A stretch of 64,000 bases of DNA from Bacillus sp. B1-b2 (GTDB taxonomy: Bacteria > Bacillota > Bacilli > Bacillales > Cytobacillaceae): assembly GCF_009183415.1 (NCBI RefSeq), contig NZ_WEHU01000017.1:39049-103048 (forward strand), given 5' to 3'. Each line of letters opens with the position of its first letter. Within the stretch, counting starts at the first letter, position 1. The position numbers were made by a program, and so were the translations under genes. This document shows, one piece after another, positions 1 to 8,894 of this stretch. The notes beneath the pieces were generated by a model. The model saw only the letters and a list, made by a program, of their open reading frames with translations. It searched no databases and was not told where the DNA came from.

Positions 1-461
1 TCAGATGGAAATTGAGGGAAAGGTTGTTTGGTAACAATAGTTAAATCCTGACCCTTTGCTTCCATATGGTCGATATTTAAAACTTGTTCCACCCCTGGGT
101 TTACTCCCATTGCTCTTTCTAATGATGCTTTAACAGCCTCAGCTGTTAGTGGTTTTCCGTTCTGAAAAGTAACATTTTCTCTTATATGAAACAACCAATT
201 TTGCCCGTCTACACTTTCCCATTTATCTGCAAGCCAAGGCTCGATTGTCAGGTCTTCATCATTAAACTTAACTAGCGTTTCCGTCACTCCTGCACGAAGC
301 GGTGTATAATCTAAATTGGGATCTATTGTTTGGCTAACAAAATTAAATAAAAAATGAAGCTCTTTGGAATCCTCTTTATTCTCAGATTCACTAGAACAAG
401 CTGCTAGAATGAAGATAATACAGCTTATAAAAAGCAATGAAATTAATTTTGTTCTTCGCAT
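1..461 (-). CDS. ABC transporter substrate-binding lipoprotein, nickel/peptide type (3' part cut by window edge)
   Basis: Only the N-terminal 153 residues lie in the window; the gene runs off the left edge. The start follows a strong AAAGGGGGG ribosome-binding site. The product opens with a signal peptide ending in a lipobox (LAAC, Cys at about residue 22), so it should be a membrane-anchored extracytoplasmic lipoprotein. The mature part has the SBP family 5 pattern: a TIDPNLDYTPLRAG stretch, then LVKFNDED, WLADKWES and ENVTFQNGKPLTAEAV, as in NikA/OppA/DppA proteins. The closeness of copA makes a metal or metallophore ligand plausible, but the ligand cannot be read from this fragment. It lies 63 bases downstream of the copD-like gene on the same strand, so co-transcription is possible. 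Confidence 0.85.
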   Translation of the reverse strand, partial: MRRTKLISLLFISCIIFILAACSSESENKEDSKELHFLFNFVSQTIDPNLDYTPLRAGVTETLVKFNDEDLTIEPWLADKWESVDGQNWLFHIRENVTFQNGKPLTAEAVKASLERAMGVNPGVEQVLNIDHMEAKGQDLTIVTKQPFPQFPS

Positions 462-524
462 TCACTTTACCCCCCTTTGTAATCGTACTGTTTTCATTCC
501 CACGACTGATGCTTTTTCAATGAA

Positions 525-2144
525 TTAATGGTGAAAGCTTCCTGTCATAGAATTGTATTTATAAGTCTCTAATTCTTCCCCATTTTTATCTAACACTTTC
601 GCTTGATAAGACTCAGAATAATTCACATTACTTGTTTCTACATGGAAAAACACTTTGTTTTCATTAACAGGAATCACTAGTTCATTTCCTTTAAAATCCA
701 TTATCACTTCTGTTGCTTCAGGTGTCTTTCCTACATATCCAAAGGACAAATAAGCATATTGTTTTCCATCCTTTAGCCAGTAACCTTCCTCTAATTTCCT
801 CGTTGTAATAGCTGCTGATTGTTGTCCCCACATAGCATCTTCAATAACAAGTCCACTTAAAGGAGTCCGTTTGTAGCCACCATCAACTACTTCTAGCTTC
901 TCAATCCCTAAATCTTCCTGATTTACTGCATAAACAAGGTACAGATCATTACCTTCTTCTGATTGATATAGTAGTTCAATATCCTGTCCTTTTTCGTAGC
1001 TTGCGGCAATTGCTGTTTCTACCTTTGGGAATACGGTATTATCCACCAGTATGTCACCAGGCTGCACCGAAAACATAGACCCAACATATACAACTGCAAT
1101 AAATAAAAGACTAGTTACTAGACCTCCAGTAATGTATCTAGTAAATAAGAGAATGACTATACTTACTAGAAGTAACATTCCTCCTAGATATATGATTAAA
1201 AATACCATTGGGCTTGCATCAAATTGTATGACTTGATAATTGGATAATTTACTGCCAATTAATAGTTGAATAATTGGACTTAAGGAGACATCCTCTAATG
1301 TACGAAGCACCTCTTGTGGTGGTCGTACATTCATTAATATACTAGTTAGTAGTAAGAGAAACCAACCAGTTAAAGCTTGGAAACGTAACGATTGTTTTGC
1401 TACATCTTTTTTAAGATCCACTTTCTCTGTATATAGTAGTAAATAATTTCTTAAAACTAACAGAAGAAGCATGGCAGTCAGCAGGTGGATGATAAATACA
1501 ATTTGTCCATAATTAAGCATCCAGCTTTGTACATAGTCTGGCACAGATAACACAGCCATTATGATGGTACTAAGAACGAAAAGACCTAATGAAACTCCAC
1601 CCATTTTATATATTTTCTTCTTAAATGCAAGAATAGATTCATCTCTAGCCTGCAATTTCCCCAAGCTACTGCTTAAGGCGATTAAGATACTCAAGGATAC
1701 AATATATACGGAAGGTGCAAGAAAACCAAGCCAACCACTGTATTCCATTAATTGATTATTCAGTTGCAAAATAATGATGGTTAGTATTCCTTCCCCTAAA
1801 GGAAGCATTACCTTGATATATTTATGTCCCTCTAATCTCTGAAGTAGCAGAGAAGACAATATATAAAGGGTAACCAACATAAGAAAGGATCTTCCTTCTT
1901 CAGAAACAAACAATGCATTCTCTACTGCACTAAAAAAACTAATACCATATTCCTTTTTATTTGAAAATATTTCTAAAGCAAAAGGTATTCCTAAAAGAAC
2001 GGGAATGAATAAGCGTAAAGAAGGTAGCTTATTCATTATTCCTTTTGTTTCATCACTCTCTTTCGTAAAACTACTAAAAACAGCCTGAATGATTTGTAAC
2101 ACGGAAAATGAAATGATAATAAAATAAATTAGTATAGATAACAT
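525..2144 (-). CDS. CopD-family copper transport/resistance membrane protein
   Basis: A 539-residue polytopic protein with about nine hydrophobic segments between residues 1 and 350, then a soluble C-terminal region of roughly 190 residues. The segment around residues 205-275 (YGQIVFIIHLL ... FQALTGWFLLLLTSILMNVRPP) has the layout of the CopD domain. YcnJ of Bacillus subtilis has a similar length but starts with a CopC domain; this protein begins directly with a membrane segment, so no CopC part is present. It starts 11 bases after the copA stop with its own GAGG ribosome-binding site, so the two form an operon. CopD proteins are linked to copper uptake or tolerance across the membrane. The role here is inferred from the fold and from copA. 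Confidence 0.7.
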   Translation of the reverse strand: MLSILIYFIIISFSVLQIIQAVFSSFTKESDETKGIMNKLPSLRLFIPVLLGIPFALEIFSNKKEYGISFFSAVENALFVSEEGRSFLMLVTLYILSSLLLQRLEGHKYIKVMLPLGEGILTIIILQLNNQLMEYSGWLGFLAPSVYIVSLSILIALSSSLGKLQARDESILAFKKKIYKMGGVSLGLFVLSTIIMAVLSVPDYVQSWMLNYGQIVFIIHLLTAMLLLLVLRNYLLLYTEKVDLKKDVAKQSLRFQALTGWFLLLLTSILMNVRPPQEVLRTLEDVSLSPIIQLLIGSKLSNYQVIQFDASPMVFLIIYLGGMLLLVSIVILLFTRYITGGLVTSLLFIAVVYVGSMFSVQPGDILVDNTVFPKVETAIAASYEKGQDIELLYQSEEGNDLYLVYAVNQEDLGIEKLEVVDGGYKRTPLSGLVIEDAMWGQQSAAITTRKLEEGYWLKDGKQYAYLSFGYVGKTPEATEVIMDFKGNELVIPVNENKVFFHVETSNVNYSESYQAKVLDKNGEELETYKYNSMTGSFHH

Positions 2145-2155
2145 AATGAACCTCT

Positions 2156-4738
2156 TTATGGTTTATAGAATTGGAGACGCAATGCATTCATAACGACAGA
2201 AACAGAACTAAATGCCATGGCTGCTCCTGCAATTTCCGGTGCCAATAGTCCCATTGCAGCAAAAGGAATACCAACTACATTATAAATTAATGCCCAAAAC
2301 AGATTTTGTTTAATATTACGCATGGTTTGTTTGGAAATATCTAATGCAGTTGTAATTTTATTTAAGGAGTTACTTAACAAGGTAATATCAGATGATTCAA
2401 TCGCAAAATCAGAACCAGAACCAATTGCAATACCCGTGTCTGCCGCAGCTAATGCTGGAGCATCGTTAACTCCATCTCCGACCATTGCTACAACTGCTCC
2501 TTCCGCTTTCAGTTTTTCAATTTCTTCGTATTTCTGTTGAGGTAGAACATTTGAACGATAACTGTCAGCTCCTACCTGTTCAGCAATAGATCTAGCCGCT
2601 TCCTCACTATCACCTGTCAGCATAATAATTCGATGACCTGCTGCTTTTAATTGTTTAATTGTATCAACAGCATCTTCTCGGATAGTATCAGCTATACATA
2701 AATATCCAGCTAACATACCATCTATTGAAACGTAAAAGACGGTGAAGCCTTTTTGTTGTTCCTGAATAGAACTGCTTTGAATTTCTTCATTCATCACAAT
2801 ATTATTTTTTGTCATTAAAGCATAATTTCCAATAAAAACCTGTTTTTTCTCCACTAAAGCTTGCAGCCCATAACCTGGTAAATTCACTACCTGGCTAACT
2901 GGAATAGGTGAAATTCCTTTTTCTTGTAACCCGTTCACTACTGCTTCTGCTATTGGGTGATGCATATGAAGTTCTGCACTTAACACCACTTCCAACCAAT
3001 CTTCTTCCCTATTCTCTTTTGAACGCTCATACTTAACAAGTGTTGGCTCTCCCTTTGTTAGGGTACCAGTTTTATCAAAGACGATTGTATCTACTTTACG
3101 TGCTAACTCTAGATGTTCTCCACCTTTGAATAATACACCTAGTTCAGCAGCTCGGCCTGTACCTGCCATAATAGAGACAGGCGTCGCAAGTCCTAAAGCA
3201 CAAGGACAAGAGATAACTAATACGGCAATAAGAATATGAATGGCTTGTGTAATATCACCAGGTGAAATGACCGTTAACCAAGTAATACTAGCTGCAAGAG
3301 CAGATATAATAACTATCGGTATAAAGTATCCTGATATTTTATCGGCAAACCTCTGCACAGGAGCTTTAGATAGCTGTGCTTCTTCCACAATCCTAATAAT
3401 TTGATCAATAATATTTCCTTCTGCTGGTGGATCCACCTTCATCTTAAAGGTTGCATTTTGGTTCATTGTTCCACTGTATACTCTATCTCCGGATTGCTTC
3501 TCTGAAGGAATACTTTCACCGTTAATAACAGCCTCATTAATAAAAGAACTACCTTCTACGATATAGCCATCAATTGGAATTTTTTCACCAGCTTTTACTA
3601 AGACAATCTCGCCTTTTTGTAAATCTGAAACCTGTACAGTAACATATTCCTCTCCTCTTATTACTGTTGCATCCTTTACCTGAGTACTTAATAATTTTTT
3701 CATGGCTGAATTAGAACGTTTTTTAGCTCTTGATTCTAATGTTTTACCTACTAAGATCAAGGTAATTAGAACCGCACTAGTTTCAAAATATAAGTCTGGC
3801 ATTTCTGCATCATGCTCGTTAATTCTTATTAAAGAGCCGTAGTATGTTAACAGATAGATAAATGTAACAATTCCTATAATTGGTAGATCCTTACGAAGAT
3901 CTTTCTTTTCACTTTTAAGATATAAGAATAGAAAGCTTACAAATACAACCATCATTATTATTATTTCTATGTCTGCTAACCTAACATGATTGGCATAGGA
4001 ATTTAAAGAAGCATATGCTAAATAAACACTATAAAAATAGGCTGCAGATGTTCCTAATGCAACTAAAAGATCCATATTGGTTCCACCGCTTCTAACGGCA
4101 CGGTAAGCATTTTGATAAAATCTTGCTCCTATTGCAAATTGCACAGGTGTTGCTAATGCTAACTGAAACCATGGATTCATAAATAATTCTGGAACCCATA
4201 GGAAATCTAAAAAGGCGAAATGATCTGCCATTGCCCAAAACAGCGGAAAAGATAGAAGAATAGCTACCCACATATGTGTTGTCATCATATCAGACCCTTG
4301 TTGGTCTTTATCTTCTACCTTAATTTCCTGCCGAATCTGGTAGCCTAAGTCATGAACAATCTTATTAATAGTATTTTGATCCACTAGATCTGGATAATAT
4401 TCTAACGCTGCCTTTTCCAGAGTCAGACTAACGGCAATATTTTTGATACCTTCAGTTTTTCCTAATCTTTTCTCAATTCTAGTTGAGCAAGCTGCACATG
4501 TCATACCATCAATATAAAATTCCGCTTTTTCTGCTGCAACATGAAACCCTAGCTTCTCTACTCTTTGTTCAATATCTAGCATCCTTACTTGTGTTTCATC
4601 AAAATAAACACTTGCTGTATTAGAGGCTAGATTAACTTGGGCTTTTTGTATTCCTTCCATCTTCCCAACACTTTTTTCAATTCTAGCGCTGCATGCACCA
4701 CAAGACATGCCTTCTACATTAAATTTCACTTGTTTCAT
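2156..4738 (-). CDS. copA: Copper-exporting P1B-type ATPase CopA
   Basis: An 860-residue Cu(I)-translocating P-type ATPase. Two N-terminal heavy-metal-associated domains carry GMSCGAC (Cys13, Cys16) and GMTCAAC (Cys81, Cys84). The membrane metal site CPC is at about residue 511, the phosphorylation motif DKTGTLTKG at about 555, the HP motif (HHPIAEAV) follows in the nucleotide-binding domain, and the GDGVNDAPAL hinge is near 754. This is the standard CopA order and length. It pumps Cu(I) out of the cytoplasm. It is first in an operon with the CopD-like gene and diverges from a YcnK-like regulator across about 700 bases. Neither copZ nor csoR, the usual Bacillus partners, is next to it. The ATG start lacks a strong ribosome-binding site (a GGGG run about 11 bases upstream). 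Confidence 0.97.
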   Translation of the reverse strand: MKQVKFNVEGMSCGACSARIEKSVGKMEGIQKAQVNLASNTASVYFDETQVRMLDIEQRVEKLGFHVAAEKAEFYIDGMTCAACSTRIEKRLGKTEGIKNIAVSLTLEKAALEYYPDLVDQNTINKIVHDLGYQIRQEIKVEDKDQQGSDMMTTHMWVAILLSFPLFWAMADHFAFLDFLWVPELFMNPWFQLALATPVQFAIGARFYQNAYRAVRSGGTNMDLLVALGTSAAYFYSVYLAYASLNSYANHVRLADIEIIIMMVVFVSFLFLYLKSEKKDLRKDLPIIGIVTFIYLLTYYGSLIRINEHDAEMPDLYFETSAVLITLILVGKTLESRAKKRSNSAMKKLLSTQVKDATVIRGEEYVTVQVSDLQKGEIVLVKAGEKIPIDGYIVEGSSFINEAVINGESIPSEKQSGDRVYSGTMNQNATFKMKVDPPAEGNIIDQIIRIVEEAQLSKAPVQRFADKISGYFIPIVIISALAASITWLTVISPGDITQAIHILIAVLVISCPCALGLATPVSIMAGTGRAAELGVLFKGGEHLELARKVDTIVFDKTGTLTKGEPTLVKYERSKENREEDWLEVVLSAELHMHHPIAEAVVNGLQEKGISPIPVSQVVNLPGYGLQALVEKKQVFIGNYALMTKNNIVMNEEIQSSSIQEQQKGFTVFYVSIDGMLAGYLCIADTIREDAVDTIKQLKAAGHRIIMLTGDSEEAARSIAEQVGADSYRSNVLPQQKYEEIEKLKAEGAVVAMVGDGVNDAPALAAADTGIAIGSGSDFAIESSDITLLSNSLNKITTALDISKQTMRNIKQNLFWALIYNVVGIPFAAMGLLAPEIAGAAMAFSSVSVVMNALRLQFYKP

Positions 4739-5438
4739 TTAGCATTTCAGCCCCAAACTTTTCTAAAAATTAAATTTCTACATAATAGAAATTAGTATTA
4801 TCTAAAATCAAATCTTCCATAGATGCTAACTATGTTTATTAAATATTTTACGCAAACTTACATATAAAAAAGGACCAACTAATACATTCCAAGTTAATAG
4901 GTAGCATTAACTTTAGGCACTATTAAAAAATTTAATAAACCTAATGTGACCTAGGCAATTAAACGTTCCAATTTACTATAGTCTTTTTAACTAGTTTGTA
5001 AAAGAATCTCGCTCAAAATCGAGATAAATAAGCATAAAATGATGTAAACTCAATTATGATAATCCCTATTATTGACAATACAAGGGATATAACGGAAACG
5101 AAATCATACTTATTTATTCATAACTTCCTTAATATCTTTTTTCTTTTCCTAACCAACATTGAGCAGTATCTTCAAAACAAATTGACCTATCTGTACTAGA
5201 TTTGAAACTTACTTATAAGTTATTACTATTTGTATAGTGAATAAATCTTTAACATTATGTACAATTAACATACTAACAAAATTCATCTCTATTTAGCTAT
5301 ATAAATGTGTCTATTTTGTGACAAATTGTTAATTTTAACATCATTTTCACATCGACATTATGTAAAGCTTGCCAAATTTAATTAAATAAAATACGCTATA
5401 GATACTTATTAATGTGACGAAATGGAAGTGAATAGTAC
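4739..5438. other. Intergenic region between divergent copA and ycnK-like genes
   Basis: This 700-base AT-rich stretch must hold the divergent promoters of copA-copD and the ycnK-like regulator. A TTGACA sits at 5072-5077 but has no well-placed -10 box. A TTGCCA at about 5369 with TACGCT 17 bases later is a weak candidate promoter for the regulator. No open frame of note and no convincing CsoR-type palindrome was seen. Confidence 0.5.
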
Positions 5439-6005
5439 GTGTCAACAATTGAGAGACAAAGGCAGATTTTAGTATGGATACAAGAAGAGGAGGTCTTAAA
5501 AGTTTCCGAAATTAGTAGAAGATTAAATGTTTCCGAAATGACTATCTATCGAGATTTGAAGCCTTTACTAGAACAAAAAAAAATAGTAAAAACCTCAAAT
5601 GGAATTGCCATCATTAAAGAGGAAAATCCACTTTCTAATCTATGCTCGTATTGTTATAAAAGTGTTAATTCGAGATCGGCTGTTCACCTCATCAAGAAAA
5701 ATCTACAAATTGAACAGACCTGTTGTATTCATTGTGGGCTCCTTAGATTTCAAGATATTCAAACAGAAGTTTCCCAGATTATCTGCCGAGATTATCTACA
5801 TGATACAACCATAAGTGCTAAATCTGGCTATTTTTTGATTGATCCCGATCTACACACTAATTGTTGTAAACCACAAGTCATTACCTTTCAATCCATGATA
5901 GAAGCAACTAAATTTCAAAAGGGGTTCGGTGGAGAAATTTATGATTTCCAGTCTATTAACGATATTTTAAAATCTCATATGCAAAATGACCATTCTTGCC
6001 ACTGA
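5439..6005 (+). CDS. ycnK: YcnK-like copper-responsive regulator: DeoR helix-turn-helix plus NosL-like domain
   Basis: A 188-residue protein with a GTG start 8 bases after GGAAG; an upstream in-frame ATG runs straight into a stop. Residues 1-60 are a DeoR-type winged helix (RQILVWIQEEEVLKVSEISR, then VSEMTIYRDLKPL). Residues 65-185 are Cys-rich: CSYC, CCIHCGLLRF and NCCKP, followed by VITFQSMIEATKFQKGFGG, which matches the end of NosL domains (in NosL, PFxSxExAxxFxxxxGG). A His/Cys tail closes it. This is the architecture of B. subtilis YcnK, a repressor of copper-uptake genes in which the NosL-like part binds Cu(I). Here it diverges from copA-copD, so copper sensing for that operon or for itself is the likely role. 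The target sites are not identified. Confidence 0.82.
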   Translation: MSTIERQRQILVWIQEEEVLKVSEISRRLNVSEMTIYRDLKPLLEQKKIVKTSNGIAIIKEENPLSNLCSYCYKSVNSRSAVHLIKKNLQIEQTCCIHCGLLRFQDIQTEVSQIICRDYLHDTTISAKSGYFLIDPDLHTNCCKPQVITFQSMIEATKFQKGFGGEIYDFQSINDILKSHMQNDHSCH

Positions 6006-6764
6006 GCAATTCTATTAAAAACTCTTGTGCAGTAAAAGTACATTTTTAGCGGATAAGCTGCAAAAACCTTTATATCATTTACAACACTTTAAACAAAAAA
6101 GGCCGATTATCCCTCTCCGCCCTCCATTCCAAGTGAGAGGGCAATTGTCATAAGAGATAAAATTAACACTATTACATGAAACCAGACTAAGTCATTTTTG
6201 TATTTTTCATATATTATTAAAGTTAAATATCTAGACGTGAAATGCTCCCCTTTTCAGAGGAGCATTTCACGTAAATCAACATTCAATCCTGTCATAATTG
6301 GATATGCCTATTTGAAAGTTTAGAAACGGAAAAGGTGTTTTACCTCTTCAAGTGTACTTATATTCATCTTCCTTTTTCTTCTTCTCTAAGTGTAAAAAGT
6401 GCATTACAGTAATTATGTTCTTATCTTCCATGAAAGTAAGTACTTTACTACTTTTTTTATGATAATTTTCGCTAAAAAAGGTTTGAATCTATAAAATGTG
6501 AAAAGTTCTCCACTTTAAGAACTTCCACTACCACTGCAACTATGGAAGGCATACACTCAAATATAATATAATCACCATTGTTCAACGACAAAATTTAATT
6601 CCAACTTTGCAAATCTGATATTATTGGAATACACGCACCTATAGGAATTTACAGAAGAATAAAACTCCTTTATTATTAAGGACAATACCTCGAGTCTATT
6701 CACATATTCTAAAGAGTCACTCATGATACAATATTCATCTACTTAAAGTTAGAGGAGCTGTTTA
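6006..6764. other. Long intergenic region with a strong hairpin
   Basis: This stretch of 759 bases lies between the ycnK-like gene and the MEDS gene. It holds a perfect 14-base-pair inverted repeat at 6235-6272 (listed separately) and a weaker CCCTCTC/GAGAGGG pair near 6110-6140. No open frame above about 30 codons has a good ribosome-binding site. No known riboswitch was recognised. Confidence 0.5.
6235..6272. repeat. Perfect 14-bp inverted repeat (hairpin)
   Basis: ACGTGAAATGCTCC at 6235-6248 pairs perfectly with GGAGCATTTCACGT at 6259-6272, leaving a 10-base loop. Neither side is followed by a good T-run, so a simple Rho-independent terminator is not well supported. It could be a processed RNA hairpin or a dispersed repeat unit. 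Confidence 0.75.
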
Positions 6765-7313
6765 ATGAAAGATATTACTAGATTATTTTCGCAAAAATCA
6801 CATATTTTTTACTCATTCGAGGTTATAGAACAATACATAGAGGATGCAATTTTTTTTGCGATTCACGGTATAAAAAAAGGAGAATACATATTATTCATTG
6901 AGAACGATCGACTATTTCCCCTAATATACAAGAAATTAGAGTTAAAGTTAGATAAATACGAATTAGAAAAAATTCACCATATCAATAGTTTAGATTTTTA
7001 TTTTTTTAATGACGATTTTCATACTCCAACCATTATAAAATATTTCTCTAATTATCTATCACCTTTTTTGACCAACAATAAGCTAATCAGAACCTGGGCT
7101 CATGTCGAGTGGGGAAATGCGAAAGAAATCATAAAGAAAATTGAGGAATTTGAAATGGAAGCTGATAGATTTGTTTCAGAAGAGAAATTATTATCAGTCT
7201 GTGCTTATGACAAAGGCAGATTGTCCAATGAAATGATCAACTCACTAATGAAAAGCCATCAATATTATATGACCGATTATGAAATTCATCCTACCTATCA
7301 GAAACTACATTAA
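6765..7313 (+). CDS. MEDS-domain protein (sensory domain without output)
   Basis: A 182-residue soluble protein with an AGAGGAG ribosome-binding site. It matches the MEDS (DcmR sensory) domain: an N-terminal HIFYSF, a mid-protein GIKKGEYILFIEN strand-loop, WAHVEWG, and the C-terminal signature SVCAYDKGRLSNEMINSLMKSHQ, which corresponds to the CAYDxxRLP...HP motif of the family. The fold is a RecA/KaiC-like alpha/beta domain without Walker motifs. In other bacteria MEDS domains sense hydrocarbon derivatives or sit in histidine kinases; in Bacillus they often stand alone and their ligand is unknown. It stands alone here, with long intergenic DNA on its left. Confidence 0.75.
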   Translation: MKDITRLFSQKSHIFYSFEVIEQYIEDAIFFAIHGIKKGEYILFIENDRLFPLIYKKLELKLDKYELEKIHHINSLDFYFFNDDFHTPTIIKYFSNYLSPFLTNNKLIRTWAHVEWGNAKEIIKKIEEFEMEADRFVSEEKLLSVCAYDKGRLSNEMINSLMKSHQYYMTDYEIHPTYQKLH

Positions 7314-7329
7314 TTAATAAAAGTTTTAA

Positions 7330-7357
7330 AAGGGGAACAAGATGTTTCTCCTTTTTT
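7330..7357 (+). terminator. Rho-independent terminator after the MEDS gene
   Basis: AAGGGGAA (7330-7337) pairs with TTCTCCTT (7346-7353), with one G-T wobble, followed by a run of T. Confidence 0.55.
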
Positions 7358-7540
7358 CATTTATTACTCTTACATTTATTGAAATGATCTCTATATTTTT
7401 TTTCCTATCTATCCTTTAATCTAGTTCCATACTGCCCACCATATTTGGAAAGGTAACCACCTACCTTAGTCGATATCCTTTTTTTCATTCTGACTTCCCT
7501 TCCCCTCTTTTTTACCAATTTTCCTAAGTGGACATATCTC

Positions 7541-7580
7541 TATATGACAACTGTCATATATCGAACATGACATGTATGTC
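7541..7580 (+). promoter_or_regulatory. Probable DesR operator upstream of des
   Basis: A perfect 9-bp inverted repeat TATATGACA-AC-TGTCATATA lies at 7541-7560. A second, shorter dyad GACAT-GT-ATGTC lies at 7569-7580. Both share GACAT/ATGTC half-sites, and the two centres are 24 bases apart. A TATACT -10 box at 7604-7609 follows without a recognisable -35, as expected of an activated promoter. In B. subtilis, phosphorylated DesR binds tandem dyads just upstream of the des promoter. The match here rests on position and repeat structure. Confidence 0.65.
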
Positions 7581-7643
7581 TGCCCATATATTTGGTTTAT
7601 ATTTATACTATAGATATCCATTAATAGAAGGGAACTTAATATC

Positions 7644-8675
7644 ATGAATATAAAAAACTTAAAACAATTACGAACTGCTGTAGCCCCCTTTGAGAAATCC
7701 ACTGTAAAAGCAAGTGTTTGGCAGCTTGCTAACACTATACTCCCCTTTGTTTTACTGTGGTTTGCAGCTTACAAAAGCTTAAGTGTTTCGTACATTTTAA
7801 CCTTTGTATTTTCAATAGCAGCAGCAGGATTTTTAGTAAGGATTTTTATCATTTTTCATGATTGCTGCCACTTTTCTTTCTTTAAGAACCGTAAAGCCAA
7901 TAAAATTTTAGGAACTATCACAGGGATCTTAACATTATTCCCCTATAGCAAATGGCAGCATAGCCATTCTATTCATCATGCCACAAGTAGTAACCTGGAT
8001 AAGCGAGGAATCGGCGATTTATGGATGATGACGATAGAGGAGTATGAAAATGCTTCATCGATGGTAAAGGTTCAATATCGCTTGTATCGTAACCCATTCA
8101 TTATGTTTATATTAGGACCTATTTATGAATTCCTTTTAGCTAATCGCTTCAATCGTAAAGGAGCTAAATGGAAGGAAAGACTCAATACTTACGTAACTAA
8201 TATTTCTATTATATTATTAGCAGTACTTCTTGGAACAACGCTTGGATGGGATTCTTTCTTACTCGTACAGCTGCCGATTTTCCTTATATCCGGATCTGTT
8301 GGAGTATGGCTATTTTATGTGCAGCATACCTTTGAAGACACATACTTCGAGGAAGATAAAGATTGGGATTATGTCAAGGCTGCTGTTGAAGGAAGCTCCT
8401 TCTATCACCTTCCAAAATGGATGCAATGGTTAACTGGCAACATTGGCTACCATCATGTGCATCATTTAAGTCCTAGGGTTCCTAATTACAACTTAGAACT
8501 TGTCCATAATCAGACGGAGCCACTGCAAAATGTTCCAACCATAACCCTGGCAAGCAGCCTTCGTTCTTTAAAATTTCGTTTGTGGGACGAAAAAGACAAA
8601 AAATTTATCAGTTTTTATGAATGGAAAAAACAAAAGAAATCCCTAGCTATGTCTACCGAATCAGAAATGCACTAA
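7644..8675 (+). CDS. des: Acyl-lipid (delta-5 type) fatty acid desaturase
   Basis: A 343-residue integral membrane desaturase. The three di-iron histidine boxes are present: HDCCH at 72-76, HSHSIHH at 106-112 and HHVHH at 270-274. Hydrophobic pairs lie between them (about 25-70, 145-165 and 180-220). The enzyme inserts double bonds into the acyl chains of existing phospholipids to restore membrane fluidity after a temperature drop, using ferredoxin or flavodoxin. It is first in a des-desK-desR array with the order known from B. subtilis, preceded by a probable DesR operator and followed by its own terminator. That arrangement lets des be strongly cold-induced while the regulators stay at a basal level. 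The start is supported by GAAGGGA upstream. Confidence 0.95.
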   Translation: MNIKNLKQLRTAVAPFEKSTVKASVWQLANTILPFVLLWFAAYKSLSVSYILTFVFSIAAAGFLVRIFIIFHDCCHFSFFKNRKANKILGTITGILTLFPYSKWQHSHSIHHATSSNLDKRGIGDLWMMTIEEYENASSMVKVQYRLYRNPFIMFILGPIYEFLLANRFNRKGAKWKERLNTYVTNISIILLAVLLGTTLGWDSFLLVQLPIFLISGSVGVWLFYVQHTFEDTYFEEDKDWDYVKAAVEGSSFYHLPKWMQWLTGNIGYHHVHHLSPRVPNYNLELVHNQTEPLQNVPTITLASSLRSLKFRLWDEKDKKFISFYEWKKQKKSLAMSTESEMH

Positions 8676-8686
8676 AGTGAAACACC

Positions 8687-8720
8687 AACAGTGGAGGTTT
8701 TTTTCTCCCTCCACTGTTTA
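8687..8720 (+). terminator. Rho-independent terminator after des
   Basis: AACAGTGGAGG (8687-8697) pairs perfectly with CCTCCACTGTT (8708-8718) across a T-rich loop. Only a short T stretch follows, so part of the transcription may read through into desKR. Confidence 0.7.
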
Positions 8721-8894
8721 TTAATGGACTTTTACAGGCATCCGCCCTTCACCTAAAGTCCTTATTTCAATCATAAAAACAGGCAGGTATCTCTTTCTTT
8801 AAGCGAATAGCGGAGCAGCAGTTATCCAATAATTATTGCTTGATTATGTTAATATAGAGGAATAACAGCTAATAAATTACGAGGTTAGAAACTA

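Noticed and set aside
1051..1755. Open frames on the plus strand across the CopD-like gene (61 and 64 codons)
   Set aside because: They are antisense shadows of a well-supported membrane protein gene and have no ribosome-binding sites.
5072..5077. TTGACA as a promoter of the ycnK-like gene
   Set aside because: No -10 box at 16-18 bases; the nearest TATAAC is only 10 bases away.
6290..6450. 27-codon minus-strand frame (MEDKNIITVMHF...)
   Set aside because: Short, highly charged and without a ribosome-binding site.
7466..7735. 89-codon minus-strand frame overlapping the des promoter and start
   Set aside because: It overlaps the strong des gene and DesR operator, and its composition is not coding-like.
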